Below, in pieces: positions 37,251 to 46,624 of a stretch of DNA of 64,000 nt. The stretch spans positions 1-64,000 of the forward strand of contig CAZSBG010000014.1 in NCBI GenBank assembly GCA_964605145.1, read 5' to 3'. The position numbers and the translations under genes are program-made. Positions within the stretch are counted from its first letter, which is position 1; every line of letters begins with the position of its first letter. The notes below the pieces were generated by a model. It had not been told where the DNA came from. It ran no database searches and saw only the letters and a program-made list of their open reading frames with translations. Source of the stretch: CAZSBG01 sp964605145. Lineage in GTDB: Bacteria > Zhuqueibacterota > Zhuqueibacteria > Thermofontimicrobiales > Thermofontimicrobiaceae.

Positions 37251-40200
37251 TTAGCCGTTTACATTGTTTGCGACCAACACTTTACTTTTTTTCATCCAAT
37301 TGTAGATGACTTTGTATAAATCAAACGGAATAATTGGCTTTGAAATATAATCATTCATTCCGGCTTCGAGGCACTTCTCCCGATCGCCTTTCATGGCATG
37401 GGCGGTCATTGCGATAATGGGTATTCGAGTCAAATTCAACTCCTGTCTAATTATTCGAGTCGCGGTCAATCCATCCATGTTTGGCATTTTCACATCCATC
37501 AGCACAAGTGCGTATTCCTTTCTCTGTATGGCCGCAACTGCTTTCTGGCCGTCCTCCACAATATCTATCGTCAAACCCGTCATTTCCAGTATGGATGTCG
37601 CCACCGCCTGGTTGACCAAATTATCCTCTACCAGCAATATTTCCTTTTGCATATTTAACGCTTCAATTTGATCAAGTATATTTCGGACCTTGTCATCGCT
37701 TTGCTCACTTTCAACCTGTTTTGATTCTTGAAAATACACTTTATTCAGTGCCATGATAATTGCATTAAATAATTGACTTTGCCTGATAGGCTTTGAAATT
37801 GAAAATACATTTCCCGATTCTGCCAACCCATTGATTTCTTCATTTTGGTCGATGGAAGTGAGGATAATTATTGGAAGATGCGCATGTTTTTCAGAATTAA
37901 TAACGTGATGAACCAATTTTTTTCCATCCATTTCAGGCATATGATAATCTGTGATTAATAATTGATAATCATTGCTGCTTTTCAAAATTTCCAAAAATTG
38001 CTGTCCATCTTCAGTAATTTTGAATTGACATCCGAATGATTTCAACATCTCGCTCAATATCAATCTGTTTGTGGCATTATCATCCACTGCCAGAATTTTG
38101 ATATCCCTAAATCCATTGTTAAGGACCATTTTTTCAGTCGAAGATTTTGCCTGCTTTTTGAATCTGGCAGTGAAGTAAAATTCGCTTCCTTTTCCAGGCT
38201 CACTTTTCACGCCAATCTCCCCGGCCATCATCTTTACCAGTTGCGAAGAGATTGCCAAACCCAACCCGGTGCCACCATATTTTGCTGACCGGGTATTTTC
38301 AACCTGTGTGAAGCAATCAAAGATAAAACTCTGTTTTTCAGGATCAATTCCAACCCCGGTGTCTTTTACATTAAACCGGATGATCGCATCATGTTCTGTT
38401 TCTTTTTCAACAGAAACATTTACAATAATTTCCCCGCTATCAGTAAATTTAATTCCATTGCCGATTAGATTGAGCAATACTTGTTTCAATCTGCCGGCAT
38501 CACCCACCAGTTCTGTGGGCACATCGTTCTGGACGAGAATACCAAATTCCAGTTTTTTTTCATTGAGACGATGAATAACTGAATCGCTCACGCTTTCAAC
38601 CTCTTCACGCAGATTGAAACTTGAAGTTTCCAGCGCTAATTGACCTGCTTCAATTTTTGAGAAATCCAAAATATCATTTAGCACAACCAGCAGCTGAGCA
38701 GAAGAATTTTTTACCATGGTTAAATATTGCAATTGCTGGGGGGAGAGCTTGGTTTCAAGTAAAATATCAGTCAACCCTATAATACCATTCATGGGCGTTC
38801 GTATTTCATGGCTCATATTTGCCAGAAATAAGGACTTGCTTTTATTTGCTGCTTCAGCGAGTTCTTTGGCGATCTCCAGTTCTTCCTTTACTTTTTTTCT
38901 GTCATTGGCTTCAATAGTCAGGGAGACAAAGTCTGCCATTGAACTTCCAAAATTAATTTCCTCCTGGGACCAGAATCGTTGTTCACCGCAGTGTTCCTGA
39001 CAGATGACACCAATCCCCAGCCCGCTAATACGGATTTGCGTATCCAATATGGAAGTAATTCCCAGAGGCTTCAAATAGCTGTCAGTAAACTCAGCAGTCC
39101 TTGGATCTGTCCTGGCATTTACCGCTGCAATTGTCCGTTCGCTTTGCAGCGCCTGAAAATAACCTGGAAAATCGTCTGCGCTCAGTTCCGTACCCTTTGA
39201 ATGCTTTTCCTTATCCAGCACAAATAAATCCAGGCATTCAATTTTTGTTCTCTCCTTGTTGTACAACCAAACACTCGCGCGTTTCACGGAATTTGTCTTT
39301 GCGGTTACTTCTGTAATTCGTTGGAACATCTTATCCAAATTACCTTCAGCAAGTGACTTGCTCGTAGAAAGCTCCAACAATACATCATTATATTTTTTCA
39401 ATCTTGTTTCGGATTCCTGCAATTTTTCAGTGCGCTCACGCACCTGTTTTTTCAGTTCTGTGGAATAGCGGTATTCAGCATTTATTTTGATAATGATAAA
39501 AATCAAAACGGTACCGAAAAAAATCAACGCAAGATTGAACCAAACTGATTTCCAAAATGGCTTATTGATCATAATTTTTTCTGAAGAAACAATTTTGCTC
39601 CAATCACCAACGGCATTTCGTGCCTGCAAATGGAATTGGTACGTACCCGGTGAGAGGTTGGTATAACGTATTTCCATATTGTACGATTGTCTCACCTCAG
39701 ACCAATCAATATCAAATCCTTCCAACTTTGTTCGAAATCGTGTGCGCTTTTCATCAATGAAAGAAATTCCGCGAAACCGAAAAACAAGATTATTTTCATT
39801 ATAGTGCAGGTTCGATGCATTTTCAGGATTATACAAAGAACCATTTACTTCCATGTTAAAAAGTTCAACATAAGGCGCCGGGATCTTTTGATTTTCTTTA
39901 TCAAATTCCTCCTGATAACAGGAGACTCCCAAATCCGCGCCAATCCACACCCGGCCGTAGCTATCCAGCAGGCCGGCAGCCCTGTTTGTTTCCTGGCCGG
40001 CAAAACCATTGTTCACGGTATAAAATTTTGTTTTTTTCCCATCCCATCGGATTGCGCCATTATCTGTTCCAAACCAAAGTCGATTTTTTTTATCCTGTAG
40101 TATAAGATAAACAGGCCGGTTGATCCTAAAATCTATTTGCTGAAATTCTGCAATTTCATTCCCGGTTAGCGTTCCCAATCCTCCAATGGTCCCGATCCAG

Positions 40201-41795
40201 ACCCTGCCCTGATGATCTTCGAAAATCGCGTATACGTTATTAAACCTGTTATCAGTTCGGTGACGAATCATTTCCCATTCACCATTTTGCAAACGGTAAA
40301 CACCGTGCTTCGAGGTTGCTAAATAGATCGTTCCATTTGAACCCAGTTCCAACTTTCTGAAATGCGTGACCGGTAATTTTCCAATATTGACAGGCTCGAA
40401 GTCAGATGTTTTTTTTACAAATATTCCTTTATTAGCCGCAACCCAAATATTTTCATCGGCATCGACCAAAACCGAAGTCACATGTTTCCCCACATTTTTG
40501 TTTGAATGATACCAATGAATCCGGTTATTTTTATCAATACGCACCAATCCCAATCTCGAAATTGCCAGCCAAACATTTCCAGAACTATCTTTGTCCATAT
40601 CCAGCACTCTGATTTGGGATTTGCTAATTTCCCCGGAAAAATCAAATGGCAAAGTTTTCATTAGTTCATTTTCATAAAACGTCACCCCGGTCGAATGTCC
40701 AAACACATAGGAATTTGGTTTCCTTTCAATTATCGCGCTAACTTCATTCTCAAATAATCCATGCGCTTTACTGTAATTCGCAAATTTGAAACTCGGTATT
40801 TTGCTCACTCCCCGCAAACTGGCGATCCATAGATTCTTCTCCCGATCAATAAGTAATGCCGTGGCCCCCTCGGTGACTAATCCAGATTCCCTGTTGAGAT
40901 ATTCTATCTTACCCGTTTTTCGGTGATAATGACATAAATCTATGGGATTCCCATAAAATACACCGCCATTGCCATCCGGAACTAATTCGAGATAATGAAA
41001 GGGCTCATCCAGTGCTATTCTTACATTCTCCATAACAGACACATATTTATCATCAACGACATATCCTATCCAATTCTTACCTATCATCCACATTCGGTTT
41101 TTGACTGACTCACCTTCATTTATTTTTTCGAATACCATACCCGCTACATTTGAATCCGCAGTTCTGATGCGCTTCATAAAATTATTATGAATTCCATTTT
41201 TATCTATGATTGCAATTCCCTTATCCGTGTTCACAAAAAATTTTTTCTCATGAAAGTGAATGCCATTGATCCGGTTGCTCAAAAATCCGTTTTTTTCATT
41301 TAACCATTCCCATTTTTTATTTCTTAGCATGTAAATTCCATGATAACTGGTACCCACCAGAATTGTTAAGCCCTGCCATTTTGTTGTTACATAAAACGCG
41401 GTCAACGTTGTACCTGTTAGTTCTCCTATCGGATTTTGCAGTGTTACCCATTTTCCTTTATAAAAAAATGAAATCCTTAAGGTTGGTGCTTGTGAAAGTG
41501 CCCAGATTTTACCTGTTTCATCCAAACTTAATTTCGAGTAGGAAATTCCAGGCAGTCCCTCCTTAACTGTATAGCTTTTCCATTCAAATCCATCATAGAC
41601 GGAAATACCGGACCGTGTGGTAAACCACATCCGACCGGTTGAATCTTGCAATGCGTCGTAAACAGATGAATTTGCCAGTCCATCCTTTTCTGTATAGGAA
41701 TGCACCAAATATCCCTGCGATAATGATGTCCTGGTTGGAAAAACTATACCAACCATTAACATAAAATAAAATACAGCTTGCTTTCTGGCTCTCAC
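37251..41795 (-). CDS. Two-component hybrid histidine kinase with propeller and GAF, REC-REC
   Basis: The 1514-residue protein starts at GTG 41795 with AAGGAG eight bases upstream. It has a signal peptide (about 1-26), propeller repeats (about 28-640; MWFTTRSGISVYDG, VWIGTIGGLGTLTG, LWFGTDNGAIRWDG), a Y_Y_Y domain (about 660-745), a membrane helix (about 755-780), a GAF domain (about 815-960), HisKA (His about 994 in NMSHEIRTPMNG), HATPase_c (YGGTGLGLAI), REC1 (TDYHMPEMDG) and REC2 (MDVKMPNMDG). It is the first gene of the kinase row, so its upstream region should carry the promoter. The domain order is the same as the 1334-residue kinase except for the GAF insertion. Confidence 0.93.
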   Translation of the reverse strand: MRARKQAVFYFMLMVGIVFPTRTSLSQGYLVHSYTEKDGLANSSVYDALQDSTGRMWFTTRSGISVYDGFEWKSYTVKEGLPGISYSKLSLDETGKIWALSQAPTLRISFFYKGKWVTLQNPIGELTGTTLTAFYVTTKWQGLTILVGTSYHGIYMLRNKKWEWLNEKNGFLSNRINGIHFHEKKFFVNTDKGIAIIDKNGIHNNFMKRIRTADSNVAGMVFEKINEGESVKNRMWMIGKNWIGYVVDDKYVSVMENVRIALDEPFHYLELVPDGNGGVFYGNPIDLCHYHRKTGKIEYLNRESGLVTEGATALLIDREKNLWIASLRGVSKIPSFKFANYSKAHGLFENEVSAIIERKPNSYVFGHSTGVTFYENELMKTLPFDFSGEISKSQIRVLDMDKDSSGNVWLAISRLGLVRIDKNNRIHWYHSNKNVGKHVTSVLVDADENIWVAANKGIFVKKTSDFEPVNIGKLPVTHFRKLELGSNGTIYLATSKHGVYRLQNGEWEMIRHRTDNRFNNVYAIFEDHQGRVWIGTIGGLGTLTGNEIAEFQQIDFRINRPVYLILQDKKNRLWFGTDNGAIRWDGKKTKFYTVNNGFAGQETNRAAGLLDSYGRVWIGADLGVSCYQEEFDKENQKIPAPYVELFNMEVNGSLYNPENASNLHYNENNLVFRFRGISFIDEKRTRFRTKLEGFDIDWSEVRQSYNMEIRYTNLSPGTYQFHLQARNAVGDWSKIVSSEKIMINKPFWKSVWFNLALIFFGTVLIFIIIKINAEYRYSTELKKQVRERTEKLQESETRLKKYNDVLLELSTSKSLAEGNLDKMFQRITEVTAKTNSVKRASVWLYNKERTKIECLDLFVLDKEKHSKGTELSADDFPGYFQALQSERTIAAVNARTDPRTAEFTDSYLKPLGITSILDTQIRISGLGIGVICQEHCGEQRFWSQEEINFGSSMADFVSLTIEANDRKKVKEELEIAKELAEAANKSKSLFLANMSHEIRTPMNGIIGLTDILLETKLSPQQLQYLTMVKNSSAQLLVVLNDILDFSKIEAGQLALETSSFNLREEVESVSDSVIHRLNEKKLEFGILVQNDVPTELVGDAGRLKQVLLNLIGNGIKFTDSGEIIVNVSVEKETEHDAIIRFNVKDTGVGIDPEKQSFIFDCFTQVENTRSAKYGGTGLGLAISSQLVKMMAGEIGVKSEPGKGSEFYFTARFKKQAKSSTEKMVLNNGFRDIKILAVDDNATNRLILSEMLKSFGCQFKITEDGQQFLEILKSSNDYQLLITDYHMPEMDGKKLVHHVINSEKHAHLPIIILTSIDQNEEINGLAESGNVFSISKPIRQSQLFNAIIMALNKVYFQESKQVESEQSDDKVRNILDQIEALNMQKEILLVEDNLVNQAVATSILEMTGLTIDIVEDGQKAVAAIQRKEYALVLMDVKMPNMDGLTATRIIRQELNLTRIPIIAMTAHAMKGDREKCLEAGMNDYISKPIIPFDLYKVIYNWMKKSKVLVANNVNG

Positions 41796-42338
41796 TGAGC
41801 AAACTCCTTTTCTAATTGAATTGCATTTTATTGCGAAAATATTTATTTGGATAGTGAATCCAACTTCTTAACTATTGGTATAGTACTCCATTTGTTTTTA
41901 TCGGTCACTTATCATCCATACTTAAAAGAAGTTAAAAGGATAATGGTTACATTGAAAAAGCGTAATGATTTCTAATTTTTGTTACAACCAAGCTATTTCT
42001 TTAAGAAAAATTGGATGGAAGGGTAAAAAATGAATTTTAATTCAATTAAAATTATGGAACAACGGTATGAGAAAAATATTATTAAGAATTGTAAAGGTAA
42101 GAAGGTTAGTACCGTATAAAATGAAGGTATTGTGAGCTGGAATAATTCTCACATTCAATTGAAGGAATAATTAGAAGGTGAAGGTTTGCAAAACAATACG
42201 GTGTGAATTATTTAAATTCCGGAGAAAAGTAGCTATAAGCGCTTGTTCTTAATTGAACTTCATATAAACCTATTGATCCAATTCATACAGTTCGAATTGA
42301 GACTATTTTTCAATTTCAATGAAAAATGACTAACAGAT
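41796..42338. other. AT-rich intergenic region between kinase row and ribosomal cluster
   Basis: No convincing gene is present. It must contain the promoter of the kinase row. The sequence ttggatagtgaatccaa at 41847-41863 is a perfect six-base inverted repeat with a five-base spacer, about 52 bp upstream of the GTG start, and could be an operator. A GTGAG/CTCAC hairpin lies at 42132-42152. A plus-strand frame of 29 residues at 42030-42119 has a GGAAGGG upstream but no homology I can name. Confidence 0.45.
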
Positions 42339-42372
42339 AAAAAAAAAGCAGTCATAATTGACTGCTTTTTCA
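42339..42372 (-). terminator. Rho-independent terminator after rplQ
   Basis: A 12-bp stem (plus-strand 42343-42354 and 42359-42370, core gcagtca/tgactgc) with a four-base loop ends in a run of nine Ts on the minus strand (As 42339-42347 on plus). It lies 24 bp past the rplQ stop and closes the ribosomal supercluster, separating it from the kinase row. The plus strand also ends in Ts, so it could act in both directions. Confidence 0.9.
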
Positions 42373-42395
42373 ATTTAAAAACTTGTTGTTCACAT

Positions 42396-42848
42396 TTATT
42401 CCTGTGCCTGCTCAACATTTTCTTCCGCTGGTGTATCAGCTTCTTTGTTTTTTTCAGTTTTCTTTTTGTCTTTTTTCTGCTTGCGGACATTCTCGAAGCC
42501 CACAAGCTCCAGAAAAGCCAATTCAGCGCCGTCGCCTTTGCGACGTCCCAGTTTTATGATACGTGTATAACCACCATTTCGAGAATCATAAACCGGGCTT
42601 ATCTCGTCAAACAACTCTTTGACGACTTTTTTATCGCGTACCGTCCGCAACACCTGTCTTCTGGCGCTCAACGTTCCTTTTTTAGCGTAGGTGATGAGTC
42701 GCTCAACCACCGGTCGTACTGCCTTTGCTTTAACCGTTGTTGTTTTTATTTTCTTATGGATAAACAAGTTAGCGGCCATATTGGAGTAAAGTGCCTTGCG
42801 ATGGCTGGCAGTTCGATTTAATTTGTTAAATGACTTTCTATGTCTCAT
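42396..42848 (-). CDS. rplQ: 50S ribosomal protein L17
   Basis: The 150-residue protein has the L17 start MRHRKSFNKLNRTASHRKAL and the TTTVKAKAVRPVVERLI motif. A Lys/Glu-rich tail after about residue 118 is longer than usual. It ends the alpha operon 19 bp after rpoA, and a strong terminator follows. L17 lies by the exit tunnel of the large subunit. Confidence 0.97.
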   Translation of the reverse strand: MRHRKSFNKLNRTASHRKALYSNMAANLFIHKKIKTTTVKAKAVRPVVERLITYAKKGTLSARRQVLRTVRDKKVVKELFDEISPVYDSRNGGYTRIIKLGRRKGDGAELAFLELVGFENVRKQKKDKKKTEKNKEADTPAEENVEQAQE

Positions 42849-42867
42849 AAAATTAATCCTCTATGAA

Positions 42868-43854
42868 TCAATACCCTTCAGATTTCAAATATTTATCGAC
42901 ATCCATTCCGAAATGTAATCCTTTTTCTTCAAGGATTTTATTCAATTCAGACAATGACTTTCTACCGAAATTTCGGAACTTCAACATTTCCTGCTCGTCT
43001 CTACGAACAAGATCACCAATTGTCTTAATATTGGCTGCCATCAGACAATTATGAGAGCGAACGGAGAGCTCCAGCTCATCCACACTCATTTTCAACAATT
43101 TTCGAGTTCTCAACGTATCTTCATCAATTTCAGGGCTTTCCTCCTGTTCCGGTTCAATATCAAAATTGATGAATAACTGAATATGATCCTTCAGAATTTT
43201 TCCTGCATAGTTCAACGCATCATCCGGTGTTATGCTGCCATCTGTGGTGATATCAAGTATCAATTTCTCATAATCGACCTTCTGTCCCACACGCGTGTTT
43301 TCAATCTTGAATGCAACATTTTTGACAGGTGAAAAAATTGCATCGACTGGAATTGTACCGATCGGTTGATCCGGCAATTTATTTTCTTCTGCGGGCACAT
43401 AGCCTTTGCCTCGCCCAACCTTTAATTCCAGTCTGAATTGTGCGTCTTTATTCAACGTGGCAATGTGTTGATCAGGATTTAACACTTCAAAGTCACTCGT
43501 TCCATCCAGGATATCACCGGCTTTGAAAATTTTAGGACCAACCATATCCAATGTGACTTTTTCCGGTCTTTTGTTGATTAATTTGATACGCACCTGTTTT
43601 AAATTAAGAATAACTTCAGCGACATCTTCGACCACACCAGGTATGGTCGAAAATTCATGAAGTACGTTCTCAACTCGGATAGATATTATTGCAGCACCAG
43701 GCAACGAAGACAGCAGTACGCGGCGCAATGCATTTCCTATGGTTACACCAAACCCTCGTTCAAGAGGTTGGACGGTAAATTTACCATAGTTATTTGTATA
43801 TGTTAATTCGTCAAGTTCAACGCCATCCGGCATACGAAAATTTGGCCAATTCAT
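42868..43854 (-). CDS. rpoA: RNA polymerase alpha subunit
   Basis: I place the start at ATG 43854 (328 residues), with AGGAG eight bases upstream; an in-frame GTG at 43863 is less likely. The alpha-NTD (about 1-230) carries RGFGVTIGNALRRVLLSSLP and dimerises to nucleate polymerase. A short acidic linker (EQEESPEIDED) leads to the alpha-CTD (about 250-325; ELSVRSHNCL, FGRKSLSELNKIL) that contacts activators and UP elements. It lies 90 bp after rpsD. Confidence 0.98.
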   Translation of the reverse strand: MNWPNFRMPDGVELDELTYTNNYGKFTVQPLERGFGVTIGNALRRVLLSSLPGAAIISIRVENVLHEFSTIPGVVEDVAEVILNLKQVRIKLINKRPEKVTLDMVGPKIFKAGDILDGTSDFEVLNPDQHIATLNKDAQFRLELKVGRGKGYVPAEENKLPDQPIGTIPVDAIFSPVKNVAFKIENTRVGQKVDYEKLILDITTDGSITPDDALNYAGKILKDHIQLFINFDIEPEQEESPEIDEDTLRTRKLLKMSVDELELSVRSHNCLMAANIKTIGDLVRRDEQEMLKFRNFGRKSLSELNKILEEKGLHFGMDVDKYLKSEGY

Positions 43855-43944
43855 CACTCTCACTCCTCATGAATAGAGGTTTCCAATCCCTATGAATAAT
43901 CCTCTTAATTAAATGGCGAAAATTATTATTAGGATTATTAACGA

Positions 43945-44574
43945 CTACTTTGAATACAACTCAACTATTAATGATTCATTTATTTGATCTGGAATTTCCG
44001 ATCGTTCCGGCAAATTTAATAATGTTCCGCTTAAATTTGCTTTATTCAAGCTCAACCAATTGTATTGCCGATCATCTTTAATTTTTCTTAGCGAAGAGTG
44101 AACAACAGCCATTTTTTTGCTTTTTTCTTTCACCTGAACGACATCTCCGACGCGCACCACATAGGATGGTACATCCACCGATCGATTGTTTACCATGAAA
44201 TGTCGATGCCGCACTAATTGCCTGGCTGTTTTACGGGAAGGTGCAAATCCTAACCGATAGACAACATTATCTAAGCGAGTTTCGAGTAATTGCAGCAAAT
44301 TTTCGCCTGTAATCCCTTTCATCCGTTCAGCTTTTTCAAAATAATTGCGAAATTGATTTTCCAGGATTCCGTAGATTCGGCGTACTTTTTGCTTTTCCCG
44401 AAGCTGTATTCCATATTCAGATTGTTTCATACGTCTGCTTCGACCATGCTGGCCCGGGGCATAGCCCTTTCTTTCAAAGGGGCACTTGTTGGTATTACAT
44501 TTTGTGCCTTTCAGAAAAAGCTTCTGATTCTCCCGTCGACATAATTTACAATCAGCTCCTTTATATCTTGCCAT
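43945..44574 (-). CDS. rpsD: 30S ribosomal protein S4 (zinc-binding form)
   Basis: The 209-residue protein begins MARYKGADCKLCRREN and holds four Cys (CKLC, then C and C near residues 27-32), the C+ form of S4. The S4 RNA-binding domain is at about 99-165 (RLDNVVYRLGFAPSRKTARQ). S4 is a primary 16S-binding protein and in Escherichia coli represses the alpha operon. It lies 46 bp after rpsK. Confidence 0.97.
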   Translation of the reverse strand: MARYKGADCKLCRRENQKLFLKGTKCNTNKCPFERKGYAPGQHGRSRRMKQSEYGIQLREKQKVRRIYGILENQFRNYFEKAERMKGITGENLLQLLETRLDNVVYRLGFAPSRKTARQLVRHRHFMVNNRSVDVPSYVVRVGDVVQVKEKSKKMAVVHSSLRKIKDDRQYNWLSLNKANLSGTLLNLPERSEIPDQINESLIVELYSK

Positions 44575-44620
44575 CTATTTAAAGCCTCCAGAAATTGCTT
44601 TCAAACTAATTTTCATTTTA

Positions 44621-45010
44621 TTATACACGACGTCTTTTAGGAGGACGACAACCATTATGTGGAATGGGTGTCACATCCTTAATTGCAGTTATTTCAAGGC
44701 CTGCAGCCTGAATTGAACGTACAGCAGCTTCCCGTCCACTTCCAGGGCCTTTGACCAATACCTCAACCCGCTGAAGCCCAAGTTCTTTAGCCTCTTTCAC
44801 AGCGGTTTCTGCTGCTAACTGGGCGGCAAAAGGCGTACTCTTTCGAGACCCTTTAAAACCAACTCGACCTGCTGATGCCCATGAAATAACATTGCCATAA
44901 TTATCTGTTAATGCAATGATTGTATTGTTAAATGTTGCTTTAATATGGGCAACGCCTGTTGCTTCAACCTTTTCGCGTTTCTTTCCTCTTTTACCTCTAG
45001 GATTTGCCAA
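44621..45010 (-). CDS. rpsK: 30S ribosomal protein S11
   Basis: The 129-residue protein has typical S11 features: GVAHIKATFNNTIIALTD and the C-terminal PHNGCRPPKRRRV. The start is TTG 45010, supported by GGAGG six bases upstream; no ATG fits the conserved N-terminus. S11 lines the mRNA exit region. It is 51 bp after rpsM. Confidence 0.97.
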   Translation of the reverse strand: MANPRGKRGKKREKVEATGVAHIKATFNNTIIALTDNYGNVISWASAGRVGFKGSRKSTPFAAQLAAETAVKEAKELGLQRVEVLVKGPGSGREAAVRSIQAAGLEITAIKDVTPIPHNGCRPPKRRRV

Positions 45011-45061
45011 AGTTTACCTCCAAGAAAATGACTTTGGAATGTTATCTCTAACTATGAGTTA

Positions 45062-45433
45062 TTATTTTACTTTTTTCCGAACACCGCCTGATTTTTTTCG
45101 ACCTGACCGGGTTCGAGCGTTTGTATGTGTTCTTTGTCCACGTACGGGCAGTCCACGACGATGCCTGATACCTCGGTAACAACCGATATCCATCAACCGT
45201 TTAACATTCATCGATAATTCGGCACGTAATGATCCTTCAACCTTATAATCCGATAGTATTGTACGAATTCGACCGACTTCATCATTCGACAGGTTTTTCA
45301 CACGTGTATCAGGATTTACTTTTGCTTTGGTAATGATTTCTCTCGATGATGATTGACCAATACCAAATATATATGTCAATGCGACTTCAACCCTTTTATC
45401 TTTGGGAAGATCTACTCCTGCAATTCGAGCCAA
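45062..45433 (-). CDS. rpsM: 30S ribosomal protein S13
   Basis: The 123-residue protein starts at TTG 45433 (MARIAGVDLPKDKRVEVALT), with GGAGG five bases upstream. GIGQSSSREI and RGIRHRRGLPVRGQRTHTNA are S13 signatures, with the basic tail that reaches the tRNAs. It is the first gene after rpmJ, at the head of the alpha operon. Confidence 0.97.
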   Translation of the reverse strand: MARIAGVDLPKDKRVEVALTYIFGIGQSSSREIITKAKVNPDTRVKNLSNDEVGRIRTILSDYKVEGSLRAELSMNVKRLMDIGCYRGIRHRRGLPVRGQRTHTNARTRSGRKKSGGVRKKVK

Positions 45434-45463
45434 GATTTCCTCCTGCTTAAAATGTTAAATATT

Positions 45464-45577
45464 CTAACCTTGTCTTTGTTTATGGCGAGGATTTTTACAG
45501 ATTACCCTGATTTTACCTCTTCGCTTAATAATTTTGCAATTATCACACATTTTTTTTACTGAAGCACGTACTTTCAT
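45464..45577 (-). CDS. rpmJ: 50S ribosomal protein L36 (zinc-binding form)
   Basis: This 37-residue gene begins MKVRASVKKMCDNCKIIKRR and ends KNPRHKQRQG. CDNC plus a Cys and His give the C+ zinc knuckle. GGTGGAG lies a few bases before ATG 45577. It sits in the standard place between infA (61 bp) and rpsM (30 bp). Confidence 0.97.
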   Translation of the reverse strand: MKVRASVKKMCDNCKIIKRRGKIRVICKNPRHKQRQG

Positions 45578-45638
45578 TTTTCTCCACCATAAAATAAATA
45601 GCGTTCAAATTTCATGAAAATCATTCAGAATTCGAGAA

Positions 45639-45857
45639 CTACTTATACCGATAGGTAATTCTGCCCCGGGTTAAATCATACGGTGAAAGCTCAACGGTGA
45701 CCTTGTCACCCGGCAGTATTTTAATGAAATGCATTCTCATTTTTCCGGATATATGGGCCAGCACCTGGTGACCGTTCTCCAATTCTACTTTAAATGATGC
45801 ATTTGGAAGAGTTTCAATAATCGTTCCATCAACTTTTATTGGTTCTTCCTTAGGCAT
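45639..45857 (-). CDS. infA: Translation initiation factor IF-1
   Basis: The 72-residue protein is a single S1-like OB domain: MPKEEPIKVDGTIIETLPNA, HISGKMRMHFIKILPGDKV and ELSPYDLTRGRITYRYK. It binds the 30S A site during initiation. It lies 17 bp after map and before rpmJ, the order seen in many bacteria. Confidence 0.97.
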   Translation of the reverse strand: MPKEEPIKVDGTIIETLPNASFKVELENGHQVLAHISGKMRMHFIKILPGDKVTVELSPYDLTRGRITYRYK

Positions 45858-45874
45858 AAATTAACTCCCTGAGT

Positions 45875-46624
45875 TTAAATTCCACTTGTTAAAATATCAG
45901 AACCACTTGTTGTGATTGCTACCGTATGTTCAAAATGGGCGGATGGCTGACCATCTATTGTTCGTACTGTCCATTGATCTTTTTCGATAAATACCTTATA
46001 ACTACCCAGATTAACCATTGGTTCGATTGCGAAGACCATGCCTTCCTTCAATTTTGGTCCCTGATTCGGCGGACCATAGTTCGGAATTTGAGGGTCTTCG
46101 TGAAGCTTCTTGCCAATACCGTGACCGACTAAATCACGAACAACTGAAAAACCGGCTGACTCGACGTGAGTCTGAATTGCATGAGAGATATCTGAAAGCC
46201 TTCTGCCAGGTTCAATGATATTTATTCCATCAGCCAAAGCCTGTTTTGTAACGTCTACCAGTTTTTTTCTTCCCGGATCTGTGTTGCCAACGACAAAAGT
46301 TTTTGCTGCGTCACTGAAATATCCATTTAACTCGACACCCATATCGATACTGACTATGCTGCCCTCTTCCAGCTTTCTATTTCCGGGAATTCCGTGCACG
46401 ACCTGGTCATCAATCGAGATACATGCTGATGCTGGAAAACCATGATACCCTTTAAAAGCAGGCCGCGCCCCCCTGGAACGAATGAACTGTTCAGCCTCAC
46501 CATCAATTTCCTGAGTTGTAACTCCCGCTCGGATCATCTGTCCTAATAATTGAAATGTATTAACGAGAACTTTACAACTGTTTCTGATTAAGGCTATTTC
46601 CTGGGGACTTTTTATTCGAATCAT
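45875..46624 (-). CDS. map: Methionine aminopeptidase type I
   Basis: The 249-residue enzyme removes N-terminal Met. The pita-bread metal ligands are in place: Asp in SIDMGVE and SDAAKTF, His in VGHGIGK, Glu in FAIEPM and FEHTVAI (about residues 93, 104, 168, 199 and 231). No N-terminal extension, so type Ia length. Its ATG abuts the adk stop with no spacer. Confidence 0.97.
   Translation of the reverse strand: MIRIKSPQEIALIRNSCKVLVNTFQLLGQMIRAGVTTQEIDGEAEQFIRSRGARPAFKGYHGFPASACISIDDQVVHGIPGNRKLEEGSIVSIDMGVELNGYFSDAAKTFVVGNTDPGRKKLVDVTKQALADGINIIEPGRRLSDISHAIQTHVESAGFSVVRDLVGHGIGKKLHEDPQIPNYGPPNQGPKLKEGMVFAIEPMVNLGSYKVFIEKDQWTVRTIDGQPSAHFEHTVAITTSGSDILTSGI

Noticed and set aside
38716..39200. 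Plus-strand open frames antisense to the kinase genes, recurring in each kinase
   Set aside because: They repeat at the same place opposite the HisKA core in all five kinases, as expected from reverse translation of a conserved domain. No ribosome-binding sites were noted.
45353..45562. 69-codon plus-strand frame over rpmJ
   Set aside because: The minus strand encodes an intact L36 here, which explains the region.
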